A DNA stretch of 45,963 nt from Irpex lacteus (Eukaryota > Basidiomycota > Agaricomycetes > Polyporales > Irpicaceae), in NCBI GenBank assembly GCA_001986395.2, contig MQVO02000083.1:1-45963 (forward strand), read 5' to 3'. Made by a program: the position numbers and the translations under genes. Each line of letters begins with the position of its first letter. The first letter of the stretch is position 1. This document shows positions 23,426-33,804 of this stretch, in pieces. The notes below the pieces were generated by a model, which worked only from the letters and a program-made list of their open reading frames with translations, did no database searches and was not told the origin of the DNA.

Positions 23426-24428
23426 CGAAGTTTAGATGCCCACTCGATGCCCACCGTCGGTTGCGCTAGGATGCGATTCCTGATTGGTATTGGTTTTACA
23501 AGTGCCTTGTGTATGTCAGTCCAAACGATGGATGGTAAGAAGTTGGCTATAAGTCGAACCCACCTTGCCACCTTCCCAGGTTGAAAGTATGAAACTCAAG
23601 GTCGTGCCTTTAGATTGGTATCGTGTACGCGGTGTGCCAGTAAACTTCCAACTTGAAGTACGGATCGAGAGGCAGGTTTAACCTGGGACTACGGATTTCA
23701 AGACGGAACAGAAGTATCGAGGACTGTATGGGCCTTCAGCTGGAGGCAGGACATATATAAAGTGGTCAATGAACACGATGTTTGTTACGTATTTAGAAGC
23801 AATCCCCACCGAGACGAATGAAGTCACATTCCCAGCGACATTAATCCGAGTCTTCTCGTGTAGTCCTACATATGCTAGGGTGAATTTCAAGCTGAGTCTT
23901 CATTGCAGTCACTGGCAGTCCACTGCAAGCTTTACTAGTAATGGAATCCATATCAGCTTGAACCAGGTTAGGCCCGGGCACACGTCGTATTACATGGTCA
24001 ATGCGACGAAGCCAAGTTTAATTGTGAAGTGGCAGAAGAGCCGTTGTAATCCCGGTAGATGGTAGAAGCCAGAGATCGTCTGAACGGTCGGACTGGAGTG
24101 GGGTGTGAAGTAGGGCATCGTGGTGGCTCGAAATCAAATGACGAGTCGGAGTCGGTGACCTCGCGCATCACTGCTGTCTAAATTGCTTAAAAGGGAAAAT
24201 CAACACTTCGAGTCGTTCGTACGCGTGATGATACTAGTAATGAAACATCTGGGATTACTAAGGTACATCGACAACTTGGATGTCATAATACAATCAGACA
24301 CAATAAGGTATGTGTTTACAACTCAAAGCGTATTACGACTCGGGGATCACCTAAGGCCAACGATGGGTTTGAACAACTTGCCGGTCTGGTATTAGCCCTA
24401 GGATGAGTCAGATAGCGCGATTGGGTGC
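23426..24428. other. Spacer between MYND locus and F-box B
   Basis: About 1 kb with no supported gene. The longest open frame (23769-24065, plus) has no domain and no splice context. An AT-rich motif ATATATAAAG at about 23753 has no gene downstream of it that I can support. Confidence 0.4.
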
Positions 24429-25897
24429 TTATTCTTCGTGTTCATAGGACCGCAACAAGAGTTGTCCCCTCAAGCTTGTATCTTCATGATCCATCTCCGT
24501 CTCGTATTCTCCCTTTTCATAGCTGCTGCTATTATAGTCGTAAACCATGGGCCCTTCTGCGTCGTGAGGATCCTCCAACCGATACTTGATTTGAACGCCC
24601 TTTTGCCGCAACAGTGTCGTTCTCTCATGAACAAATCGCCACATATCCTTACCCCTAGGGCATTCGTCACCAGCGTAATTGACGAGGACTACGCGGACTA
24701 ACTTGAGGGACGGAAAGTTGTTCCTAGATGCGAGATGTTCAACCAAAGGATCCAATCCTAGGAAAGCCAGAGATGTGTCGTCCACTTCAAAGATATCGGC
24801 AATGAGGGTAAGTCGTTCAAGGGATGGAGAGGTTACGGTGGATAGGGTCGATAGCAGATAGCTTGAAGGCATCGAGCCTGGCGCAAGGCCGTCAAATAAT
24901 AAGCTCTTGAGACGAGTGTTGGCTGAAAGATCGGGAAAGGCGGAGACAGCCTTAGGAACCCCTTGAAAGCACAAATCACGATTATCAGTAAGAGAACAAC
25001 GGAGGACTAGGATTGTTAAGCGTACGTGTGTCGGGAGCCTCGTTCAATTTGAAGGAGACGTCCACGAGAACCGGACCAAGGGCGTATAGAGCGGAACGAG
25101 TGACTTCTTCATGCTCCTTCGTGAATTCGAACGCCATATCCAACATGACCGATCTTAAATCCTCGCGCGGCTCTTCCATCAGCCAACTCACGAAAGCCAT
25201 TACATCGTAAAGCGAGTCGACCTCCGCAGGATCCCTCATCGAGATAGACACGGTTTCCAGACCCCAAGGTACACCGGTACGGCCACAACCGCTGTATCGT
25301 AGTCGTGCTTGTCGAAGTGTTGATACTCCAAGGACACAGTCGGCGACCCTCAAAGAGAGAAGTCTTGGGAACCTCCGAACGATCCAGACGAGCTTTCCAG
25401 CTGACGCGAAATCACAGTTGAAGATCCACATCTCCGTGATCAATCTACCGTAGTACTTCGCGAAGGTCTCAAATTCTGGATTTCGCACCAGCGCGTCGAT
25501 GGGTGAATCAAGCGTCCAGTCGATACACAGGATGTGCGGGAACTTGGTGAGAGCGACCGTGGCGATATCCTGTTTCTCTAGGTCATTGTAAGCCTCGATG
25601 TATCGATCAAGTGTCTCGTCGTATGTATCCGGTTTGAGTAGTACTATCTCTTGTGGTATGTGTTGCCGCTTGTGAGGTGTCCAGCTGTGGCTCACTAGGG
25701 CAAGGTCGCGTAGTCGACTGACGTAGGTCGCTCTTTTGTCTACTTCGAAGACATCCATGATGGCATCCTCCGCGTCGTCCGAATAGGTAGATGTATCCTG
25801 GGGACATGCGTTGATCAGCTATATTCAGAACAAGAAGGACAAGAACGCAGCGTACCTGGTTGTCATAAGAGAACAAATACTCTGCTGAGGAGCTCAT
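24429..25897 (-). CDS. F-box/LRR-like protein B
   Basis: Three exons (25897-25856, 25797-25026, 24961-24429) close in phase to 448 aa. The N-terminus has a degenerate F-box-like region ending LRDLALVSHSW, then beta/alpha repeats with spaced Leu (FPRLLSLRVADCVLGVSTL; PSLERLTLIADIFEV) and a C-terminal signature RGKDMWRFVHERTTLLRQKG. It is a paralogue of protein A (same exon order, matching blocks such as GKDMW and FPSL) and unlike A it is intact. If the F-box is functional, it would bind Skp1 and present a substrate to an SCF ubiquitin ligase. Intron 1 (58 nt) and intron 2 (64 nt) both begin GTACG. A TATA box sits 74 nt upstream of the ATG. The substrate is unknown; the F-box assignment itself is moderate. 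Confidence 0.8.
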
Positions 25898-25970
25898 GTT
25901 GGTAACAGCTGGGTGCAGAGAAAACAAGTGAGGGGGAATAGATGTGAGGAAATTTCCACACACCACACTC

Positions 25971-25978
25971 CTTATATA
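25971..25978 (-). promoter_or_regulatory. TATA box of F-box gene B
   Basis: TATATAAG on the minus strand ends 74 nt before the ATG at 25897, the same spacing as in paralogue A. Confidence 0.65.
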
Positions 25979-28900
25979 CCGTCGACAGGGGCTGAGTAAG
26001 CAGCTTGGTCACCGCCACTGGCCTGGCCGTTTTACACCACCAATAGTGAAGGCCGTGACAAAAATGGTTACTAGCATAGCTTGGTTGTTAGCCATGGTCA
26101 CAAGGCGATGGCCTTTTGCCAGTAGGAAACCAAAGGCCAGAGCGCCCACCAATAGCATCCGCCCATGTTTTCGCAGCGAGCGGCCTGATCCCTTGCGCTT
26201 GGAGCCATAAGGCCCTAGGTGCGGCGTGAGATGTGTGGCGACCTCGTTATATAACTATACAGTCACGAGGAAATCCGCAGTCGGTTTGACAGAAAGATTC
26301 AGTAACATACCACATATCTTGGCCTAAGCAGCGCTCCATGACGAAGTGATCATGTTCCAAGCGACTTGACATTCGTTGACAGAGGGGACGGAATTTAGGC
26401 CCATGCATGGCACAGAATGGCCATCTGACCTCTAAAATAATCGTACACGGTCAGTAGGGCTCGTATTAGTGAGACTCGAAACTTCACGCACTGTCCCTTC
26501 AACTTAGAATACGTTGCCTCTATAGGACGCAGGTGCGAAATGGTGTGAAATGTTGCCCTATACGCGCACGCTCAGTTCATGGTATGATATGTTTCCCGAA
26601 GGGCCTGGAAGGACATCTAATGCCCCAAACATGTGTAGGCAGAGATCCCAAAGCTGATGAGATGATAGAGTCAATGCAGTGCTCTTCCTATCGTCTATTC
26701 GACGGCTTCGAACGCTATCTCACCTGGTGTAAATTAAAAGCCTGGGTTACCCATGGCCATGAAGGGCGGGTTTCCCTTCCCACACCAGAATCCATGGCGA
26801 ATGCGTGTAGGCCCGTTAAGTAACAAGTACCACCTACAGTATAGTTGACAGGTAGACTAGAAGAAGCCCTTGTCGACATTACTCTGCTGAGACTCAGCTC
26901 ATTAACGAAGACACGAAGCGACAACCTAAACACCCTAAAACGCCTCACCTCATAGCCCCAGACCGTCCTCCCAAAGCCGGGCTACGCAGGCCACCTCGAA
27001 ATCTGGGTCACCGGCCACCAACGAGCTTCTAAAGATCAGCAATCAACGAATCGATATACTATCGGCCGAGAGACTCACTATCATCTAAGAAGAAGTTACC
27101 CCGCATGGACGCCCGACGTAGGACACCGATTTCTCAGCGTGGTCACCCAGACCAGGTTATGGTTCACGATGCTCAGAAGGCAAAAAGCATGGGTTCACAG
27201 TAGCGTCCACACTGGCCTGTCATCTGTTCTGTACGTGGTGTATGATAATCAGCTATCGACGTATCGATTGACTATCGGTTGAGGGACTTACTGGGGAGAA
27301 GACACCCTGTGTTACCGCTGAACGTTAAGCTTGGACACCGGTTTCTGTGCTCACGCACGAGACTTCAAGATCTCGCAGGCGCACACAGCTATTGACCTCG
27401 AGTTAGCCTTGCTCAGATATCCCGGATGCGAAGCACGATCCCCCGTGCGACTCGATAATCACGGTCAACCAGTCACCTTGAAACGTGCCTGTCTTCGTCC
27501 GAATCAACCACGCTGCGTTTACTATCACGATCAATCTACTTACTTCGCACTGAATGGCCGCAAGTGAGTCCATGCTATAGGGCGTGACGATCGCCACTCG
27601 GAGTTGATCAGTTTGCAGCGCCGAGTCGAGTGCTTTCCGAAATGTTTATCGTCCATCGTCCCATCTTATCAGGAGAGAGTGGCCTACGTCATGAAATCGT
27701 CAGTTGTAAGCACACGATGCAATTGAATGTGAACGAGGCTACTTACCTGTCAATAACTTCGATGTACATCTCCGTATACCACGGCATGCACGATTTGAAC
27801 GAGCGACCGCGTATGTCCCTGGATGAAATGCAAAAGCACTGTCGTCAGCGATAATCCAATCCTTCCACAGTCTGAACCGCCTAGTCGAATGGAAATGAAT
27901 GACTCACCTACATCACCATACTCGTACGACATACATGAATATGCAACCATAGCACTGCATACATCTCCGAACGCAACGCGTCATCCCACAAAGATAGTCG
28001 CTGCCTGCAAGCACTAGTGCTCCAACCGACGCTCTATGGCGACTATCTTTCTTTGCATTGCTTTGCTGCGCCTCGAGCTTCATGTACATTCACTAGCCAC
28101 TTGTCACTGACTCATGTTCTTCGATCATGGTCGGAGACCGAAGAAGCTGCGATCCGAATACACCACCCATAAACCCATATCCCAAACGACCAGAGATAAC
28201 CCGGCAGTCCCAGTCGACCTGTGTTCGTCTTTGTCTGTCGAACAGCCAAGGCGTCGTGCACAACGCGTGTTTGATGAGGTTGCCACTGCGAGGCACCAGA
28301 AACTCGCCGCCTCGCCACTACTGCTACGAGTGCCTGGGGACGAGCATAAGGCGGCATAGAGATTATCACGATAGAGTGAACGTGTTGGACGATGAGGGCT
28401 GAGCGACACGGATGAGGTGGGAGGGAACCGAGTGGTTGGCTCGTTGTATGCGGGCGGGAGACGCTGGCAGTATTGGTGTTGCTGTTCGTGGGGAACGTTT
28501 GCGTCAGTGACGGTTCGATGTAGAATACCAGCTGGGGAGGGGATCCCGGCTAGCCGAGACAGGGCATGGCGCAGGTCGTACTGTAGTGGCCACTGAGATT
28601 GTGGCTCTGTCTGATATCTTCTGAGTGACTATTCACTCTGGCCAATGGCAAGAACGTTCTACCCTGTATTGCGGATATCTAGATATCTGCAAGTAATATG
28701 TCTATCACTATGATAGTTTGTTGTGAGCCTTTCTGCTGTAACTTGAGGACCCTGGAAAGACTCACTGGTATCATAGAGTTTGGTGGCGTTGAGGCCTCGG
28801 CCACGACGCTACGATAGCTTTGTTCGTGCATGCGCGAGGTGGAGCTGGGAAGAGGGCGTATTAAAAACACGAGTACGTACAACTCTGTGGCGTGCCCAGA

Positions 28901-30652
28901 GAGAAAGACCAAAGTGGCAGGCGCACACGACAAGTCAAATGGGTTGTCAAGATCAACGGACGAGTGTGCCGAACGAAGAGCAGATAACATTTGACATTCA
29001 CATGGAAGACCTTCTAATGAGTCTAGATAGAGGCGCGAAAGTTAGCGGTGGCTGATACGTGTGAGAGTACAGGGTACGAACGAGGAGCGACGAAGATCGT
29101 TGCTGACATGGTCGGAAAGAGACAATGCAGCGGGAGCACAGAGAACGGAAGCCGCTCATTCAGAACGTTTGTTCATGATCTTCTGTCGAGATATAGATGT
29201 GATTTGGGCAGTGAAGCAGTGGCGCGAACTGCTTGGAGATAAGCAGATAACATTTGCTGTAGTTGAGAACAAAGACGGGACGTGTTGAGACAACGGAGAT
29301 GATAGTTCGCGAGCAGTGAGACTGATAACAAAGATGTAAGGATGGTACACCGGTGCAAGAGTGCACAAAGCCAATATCGAACTCCACGGAGGTTGAAAGA
29401 GCGTGCCTCCCAAGGATGCCAACCAGAGTTGCGGGTAAGACAGCAAGCTAGGAGCATAAAGGTAGACTGGGAGCACACGCCGCACAGAACACGAGAGGGA
29501 ATCAGCGAGAGGTGTGGGTTCGGATCACCGCCATAGCAGAGGTTATTGAATACGCCGCTGATACAGTTGTGCAGTCCTGGCCAGAGTCTTTCCACAGCGA
29601 CGCCACCGGTGTTGGTAGGACGAGATGCAATGGTCGCGCAGTCTCACGAATGACTGGTTGAGTTGGAACCTTGTACAGCCAGAGCTTGAGCCAGAGTCTC
29701 CTGGGCCGATGTTCCTAGTCCTGGGCGTGGATGGCTATAGTTTACTTTGTCGCTGTGGGATTCTGAGCAGGAAACCGACATTTGGCCGCGAACTGCCGCG
29801 GGTAAAGCAATGACGAGGTTCGGTCGAAGTCCAGTCGACATATGGCCGACAGAGGCTGTAATTTCGGACGACTGAGGGCGAGGAAAATGCTGGAAAATCG
29901 ATAATATTTTTTCCAGCTCGTTCGCACTGGCCCAGACGGGTGCAGATGCTGAGATCTTGCGGGCATCGAGTGTGGCCTCCCCGCCAATGCGCGTGGGCGG
30001 AAAAGTGGATGAGCAACAATCTGCCAACGCCGTGACAATGTGTGACAGCTCTCGTGTGACTCCCCTGGTCACCGTGCTTGACAGCGTCGGGAGGTGGCGC
30101 CAACAGCTCCCTCCGCAACCACCACCAACCACCAAGACCCCTTTGCTCTCTTCCTCGGTATATTCTTTGTTTTACTCTCCTTTTTCTTATCTGGGCCACA
30201 CGGACGAGAACAGGAATTAATCGTGTGACGGTGAAATAGTGATAATCTCGGCCAAGCGCTGCCTCGAGGTGTATTTCCTCCGCGTGCAGCCGTTTCCCAC
30301 CAACCGCCGTTCGAATCTTATATCTGTCCAATCTCTATCACCCGCCCAACTATATCAACTCAAGCTCTCCCTTCCGTTGCCCCTTCCCCGTTTCGCCTCA
30401 TCTCTGCCCATTCATGCTCGTCGTCCTCCCCGCACAAAGCGACTGCACTCCGCCCTCGCCGCCTAATTCATGTCCAATGCCAGCAAGAGGCCGCTCTGTG
30501 GACGTCTCCCCCATTCCATTGGTACAGGCCACTTGCGAGCCATGCAAGGTCCCAACAGAGATAGCCATTAATTTTGCATTGCCACCACACGACCACCCGG
30601 CCGTGGCCACCAGGGCAACACACCTCCCTCAAGCCCGGCTACAGCCCCGGAA
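25979..30652. other. Gene-poor 4.7 kb region
   Basis: No exon chain with a recognisable protein could be built in this stretch. Open frames are short and overlap in several frames (for example about 28110-28410). The part 26990-27600 shows a weak direct repeat with splice-like borders on the minus strand (separate entry), so decayed gene copies are likely. A 14-nt GCAGATAACATTTG word occurs at about 28979 and 29241. The right end (about 30300-30652) is pyrimidine-rich and belongs to the promoter of the 664-aa protein gene. Confidence 0.4.
27040..27365. repeat. Imperfect direct repeat, about 206-bp period
   Basis: Unit 1 (about 27040-27155) and unit 2 (about 27246-27360) align by eye with one small gap and roughly two thirds identity. 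Shared anchors include ATCGATATACTATCGG against ATCGATTGACTATCGG and GGACACCGATTTCT against GGACACCGGTTTCT. On the minus strand each unit begins a GTGAGT or GTAAGT donor at the same place, as if an exon-intron border had been duplicated. No coding frame could be fixed, so this may be a decayed tandem exon duplication. Confidence 0.45.
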
Positions 30653-30659
30653 TATATAT
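30653..30659 (+). promoter_or_regulatory. Possible TATA box of the 664-aa protein gene
   Basis: TATATAT lies about 180 bp before the ATG at 30841 and is followed by a CT-rich stretch at about 30777-30812, a usual fungal core-promoter layout. Confidence 0.4.
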
Positions 30660-30840
30660 CTCGCGGCTGAACAGCCCGTAGCTTCCTCGTCACGTCTCGA
30701 ACCTCCGCCACAGCTGAGGTACGCACCAACTTCTTGGTCCATTATCTCCCGTTTACTCATGCATTATACATAGCTCCTCGCATTCCTCTTCTGTTTCCTC
30801 TTCCTCATTCGATCAGACGCCAACCCCTTCAACACCCCCT

Positions 30841-32835
30841 ATGCACTCGCATGACGTATATTCAGCTCAATACGACAACGAGCCACCCCTCGACTACTAT
30901 GACTCTCCGCCTTCTCCCCCTCGTACCCTCCAGGATCAGATGCAGGTTGCCTATGCTATGGACAACATGCATCTTGCGAAGATGCTACTATTGAAGTTGA
31001 AAGGAATAGAAGTCACCGACGAACAGGATCCTCGAATATCACAAGTCAAGGATGAAGACTTTGCCGAGACATTCGTTCCGCGTGGAGGCCTTAAGATTAC
31101 GGACGAGGCTGAGCAGAGGTGTAGAGAAGGTCAGAGGCGGGAGCAGGAGCGTCGGAGACGATTGGCAAGAGAGGCGAGGTTGAGAGTATGCGAGAGGATA
31201 TGGGAGAACGGTGCCAGGAGTTATCAAGAGGCCAAGGCAAGAGCAGCGAGGACGAAGGAAGCTGAGACAAGGGTCCGACGCCTGGCGGACAGGGAGGCAC
31301 GCGAGCGTGATCGGGAGCGCACGCGTGGCCGTGAGAGTGCACACGATGTCCCCAAATCCCGTAAGACGATGCGCACCACCTGTGGAGTGCCACGTCCCAT
31401 CCTTTCCTACAACACTCTCCCCGCATCCCAGTCCCGACAGATGTCTGCCTCCCGCTCACCACCACAAAGAGTCGAGGTGGCGCCGGTATACGAGTACGCA
31501 TTGATGCGGCCCACTGGCGCCGCTCCTTCCGTCCCTGGCCCGTCACGGTCAAAGCCCTCCTCGCCCAATACTGCTTATCGCGAGTTGACGGCGTTGTCGT
31601 CTACGCATGTACCGTTCTCGGATGTGGTATCAAGCATGCAAGGAGCCCTCTTTCAAGACGATGACGTTACCCCGCGTAGGCGGGGTAAGAGCCTCGCTGA
31701 GATAAAGTTACTCGAGACTTTACTTGAACCGTCCTCCTGGGAACTCCGGGATGATGAGCTGACGAAGAGCAAGGTTAGGGCCCGGGTGGACGAGGTCTGT
31801 ATTGCTTGTGCCGAAGAATTTAACTCGGAGGCCTCCTCGTCGTCCTCATCAGCCACCACTGTCACCCGCTCTATCTCTTGGTTCTCCTTCAGCTCTCGTA
31901 GCACCTCGTCAACAGCAGCAACCTCGCCTTCCACGTCACCCATGTCTGTCAAGGTCTTTCAACCCCTGCCGCACGCAGGTAGAGCTGTATCCAGACGTTC
32001 GAGCTCATCACTCAAGCACTCATGCCGTCGTCCCGGTATCAGGCGCCTGTCCTCAGTGCCATCCTCGGAGAATCCTCTCGCCCCAGTCATCATCCCCAAT
32101 TCAGCCAAGGAGTACACACTAGAACTGCCAGGTGTCGGTCGCGGACGGTCTACTGGTCGCAAGACTCAATCGTTGAACAGATCATCAAGCACCGACTCGA
32201 CCATGTTCGCCGCTGGCACCGCTATCGTCGCACGCATGGGCCGCTCTGTATCCTCTATCATCGACATGGCGACTCAGCTACAACGAGCATACGTGAAGGC
32301 TACGATGTACACCGCCAGCCCCGACATCTACTTCTCCTCGGACTACCCCACATCCTCCAGATCACGCTCCCGCTCAACCTCGCGGACCCGCAGCCGCACT
32401 CGCTCCGTCGCCACCAGCTCAAGACGCCGTGACCGATCCTCTCTGCGCCCGCAGGGGTACAGAGCCTCATGCGATGATGTCCTGACATTCACCTCAGCGG
32501 ACCAGAGTTCGCTGTCGTCTGTCTCTGAACGTCCGCTCATCCCTCTAGCTAACACGAGTCCGAAGTCTTCGTCCGCGCAAGATGTGCCCCGCGTCTTCCC
32601 TGCGCCTCTTGCTGTTCCTCGCTCGCCTTTCCGACCCGCTCATCCCCCTTCATGTCTCACATCGCGTCTACGACCGATCGCTAATCCGCTCCTCCTACGC
32701 CTCCGTGCGCTCCATAACGTCTATGGTGGAGCGGAGAGGGAGGTGTTGGAGGTTAGAGAGAAGGTCGTCGGCGTTGCCTGGGAGGGTATCGGTCGGAGCA
32801 GCTTGGTGTGGGAAGTCAAGCCGACGTCTCCTTAA
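30841..32835 (+). CDS. Unnamed 664-aa basic, Ser/Arg-rich protein
   Basis: This is a single-exon gene, unusual beside its heavily spliced neighbours. It has an acidic, Tyr-rich N-terminus (YDNEPPLDYYDSPP), a helix LQDQMQVAYAMDNMHLAKML, and then a long charged helix or coiled coil at residues about 85-165 (REGQRREQERRRRLAREARL). Low-complexity Ser/Pro/Arg tracts follow (SSSSSS; SRSRSRSTSRTRSRTRS near residues 505-525), and a conserved-looking C-terminal tail contains NVYGGAEREVLEVREKVVG. No enzymatic domain or membrane segment is seen. RS-like repeats suggest an RNA-linked or kinase-regulated nuclear protein, but this is inference. The start is the first ATG after the CT-rich leader. Confidence 0.8.
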   Translation: MHSHDVYSAQYDNEPPLDYYDSPPSPPRTLQDQMQVAYAMDNMHLAKMLLLKLKGIEVTDEQDPRISQVKDEDFAETFVPRGGLKITDEAEQRCREGQRREQERRRRLAREARLRVCERIWENGARSYQEAKARAARTKEAETRVRRLADREARERDRERTRGRESAHDVPKSRKTMRTTCGVPRPILSYNTLPASQSRQMSASRSPPQRVEVAPVYEYALMRPTGAAPSVPGPSRSKPSSPNTAYRELTALSSTHVPFSDVVSSMQGALFQDDDVTPRRRGKSLAEIKLLETLLEPSSWELRDDELTKSKVRARVDEVCIACAEEFNSEASSSSSSATTVTRSISWFSFSSRSTSSTAATSPSTSPMSVKVFQPLPHAGRAVSRRSSSSLKHSCRRPGIRRLSSVPSSENPLAPVIIPNSAKEYTLELPGVGRGRSTGRKTQSLNRSSSTDSTMFAAGTAIVARMGRSVSSIIDMATQLQRAYVKATMYTASPDIYFSSDYPTSSRSRSRSTSRTRSRTRSVATSSRRRDRSSLRPQGYRASCDDVLTFTSADQSSLSSVSERPLIPLANTSPKSSSAQDVPRVFPAPLAVPRSPFRPAHPPSCLTSRLRPIANPLLLRLRALHNVYGGAEREVLEVREKVVGVAWEGIGRSSLVWEVKPTSP

Positions 32836-33804
32836 TCTCCCTAATTATTCTTGTCCCGCCATCTCTCACGTTCACCTCTACATGCTTTCCCATCCTTTTA
32901 TTAATTATTCGCGCCACCCTCAGACTGCCCTCAGATTTCGCCCTCTCGTCCTCTCGCTCTCTCTCCCACCCAGTTTTGTTGTCGCGCATTACATTGTCGT
33001 GGACTTAGAGACACTCAGGTTTCGGTTCCTGCATACATCCCCCCATCAGTACTGTCGAACGTCCTCTGACGCCGCAGTGCTCACGATTCATGACCTCCAT
33101 TATGCCGCATTCATTGTATATACCTTAATGCTCCCGCACGTCGTCATTTGTTCTTGTAGTTCCCCACATCTGCATCGGCTCATTCTCATTCTCAATTTCA
33201 ACTCTTCATCCTTGGCCTTCCTATCACCATTCTCCTCGCGTGCGAGTCTCCGTAGATCGCAGAATTCTCCTCCACTTTCCCCGCTGTACATGATTTCTCT
33301 TGTTATTGTTGTTGTTGTTGCTCTGGTAATTCGGTGATGTTTGAGGGTTTCTCGGGTGGTACATGCATGCATATTTTTATTGTACCGGTTGATACACACA
33401 TTTCTAGGATTGTTCTACGGTAGTAGTTGATTTGTCGGCTAATGGTACATATGGTTTTTACTACGCGTTGGTGTGAAGAGCGATCTGCTTTCAGTGTGCC
33501 GGTGATTCTGTGCTGTTGCTGTGTGAAGGGTCTTTCTGCGATGATCATGACGCACTGTATGTGATGATACAAACGGTAGTCACTGCAGCTTGAAACATTC
33601 ATAATGAACATCGTAGTGCCAGTGCAGATCCCTACGTCAGTCTTACAGATACATGCAAATTCTCTGGTACATCACGACACGGATTCGCCAATGCACACAC
33701 TACGTAGTGGTATCAGCTAGAATACAGAGCCCGAGTCTCGACCATCGCAGAGCTTCTGAACATGACCAGCGGTAGTGTCACCAGAGATCATCCACGCACG
33801 AGTC
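32836..33804. other. Convergent spacer, 664-aa gene and AA12 gene
   Basis: About 970 bp between two stops. Its left half is pyrimidine-rich 3' UTR. It includes a short TTG repeat. A 251-codon frame (32582-33337) overlaps the end of the 664-aa gene and looks like chance. No other gene was found. Confidence 0.4.
33307..33321 (+). repeat. Short (TTG)5 microsatellite
   Basis: Five perfect TTG units lie in the presumed 3' UTR downstream of the 664-aa protein gene. It is probably length-variable between strains and has no visible function. Confidence 0.8.

Noticed and set aside
28110..28410. Four overlapping open frames on both strands
   Set aside because: Stop-poor GC-rich sequence gives open frames in many registers; none has a domain or splice context.
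30239..30773. Open frames before the 664-aa protein as extra exons
   Set aside because: They fall in the CT-rich promoter and leader, have no splice pair in phase with the main frame, and show no conserved motif.
32582..33337. 251-codon frame overlapping the end of the 664-aa gene
   Set aside because: Its first third is the same DNA as the real gene in another frame, and the rest is low-complexity pyrimidine-rich sequence.
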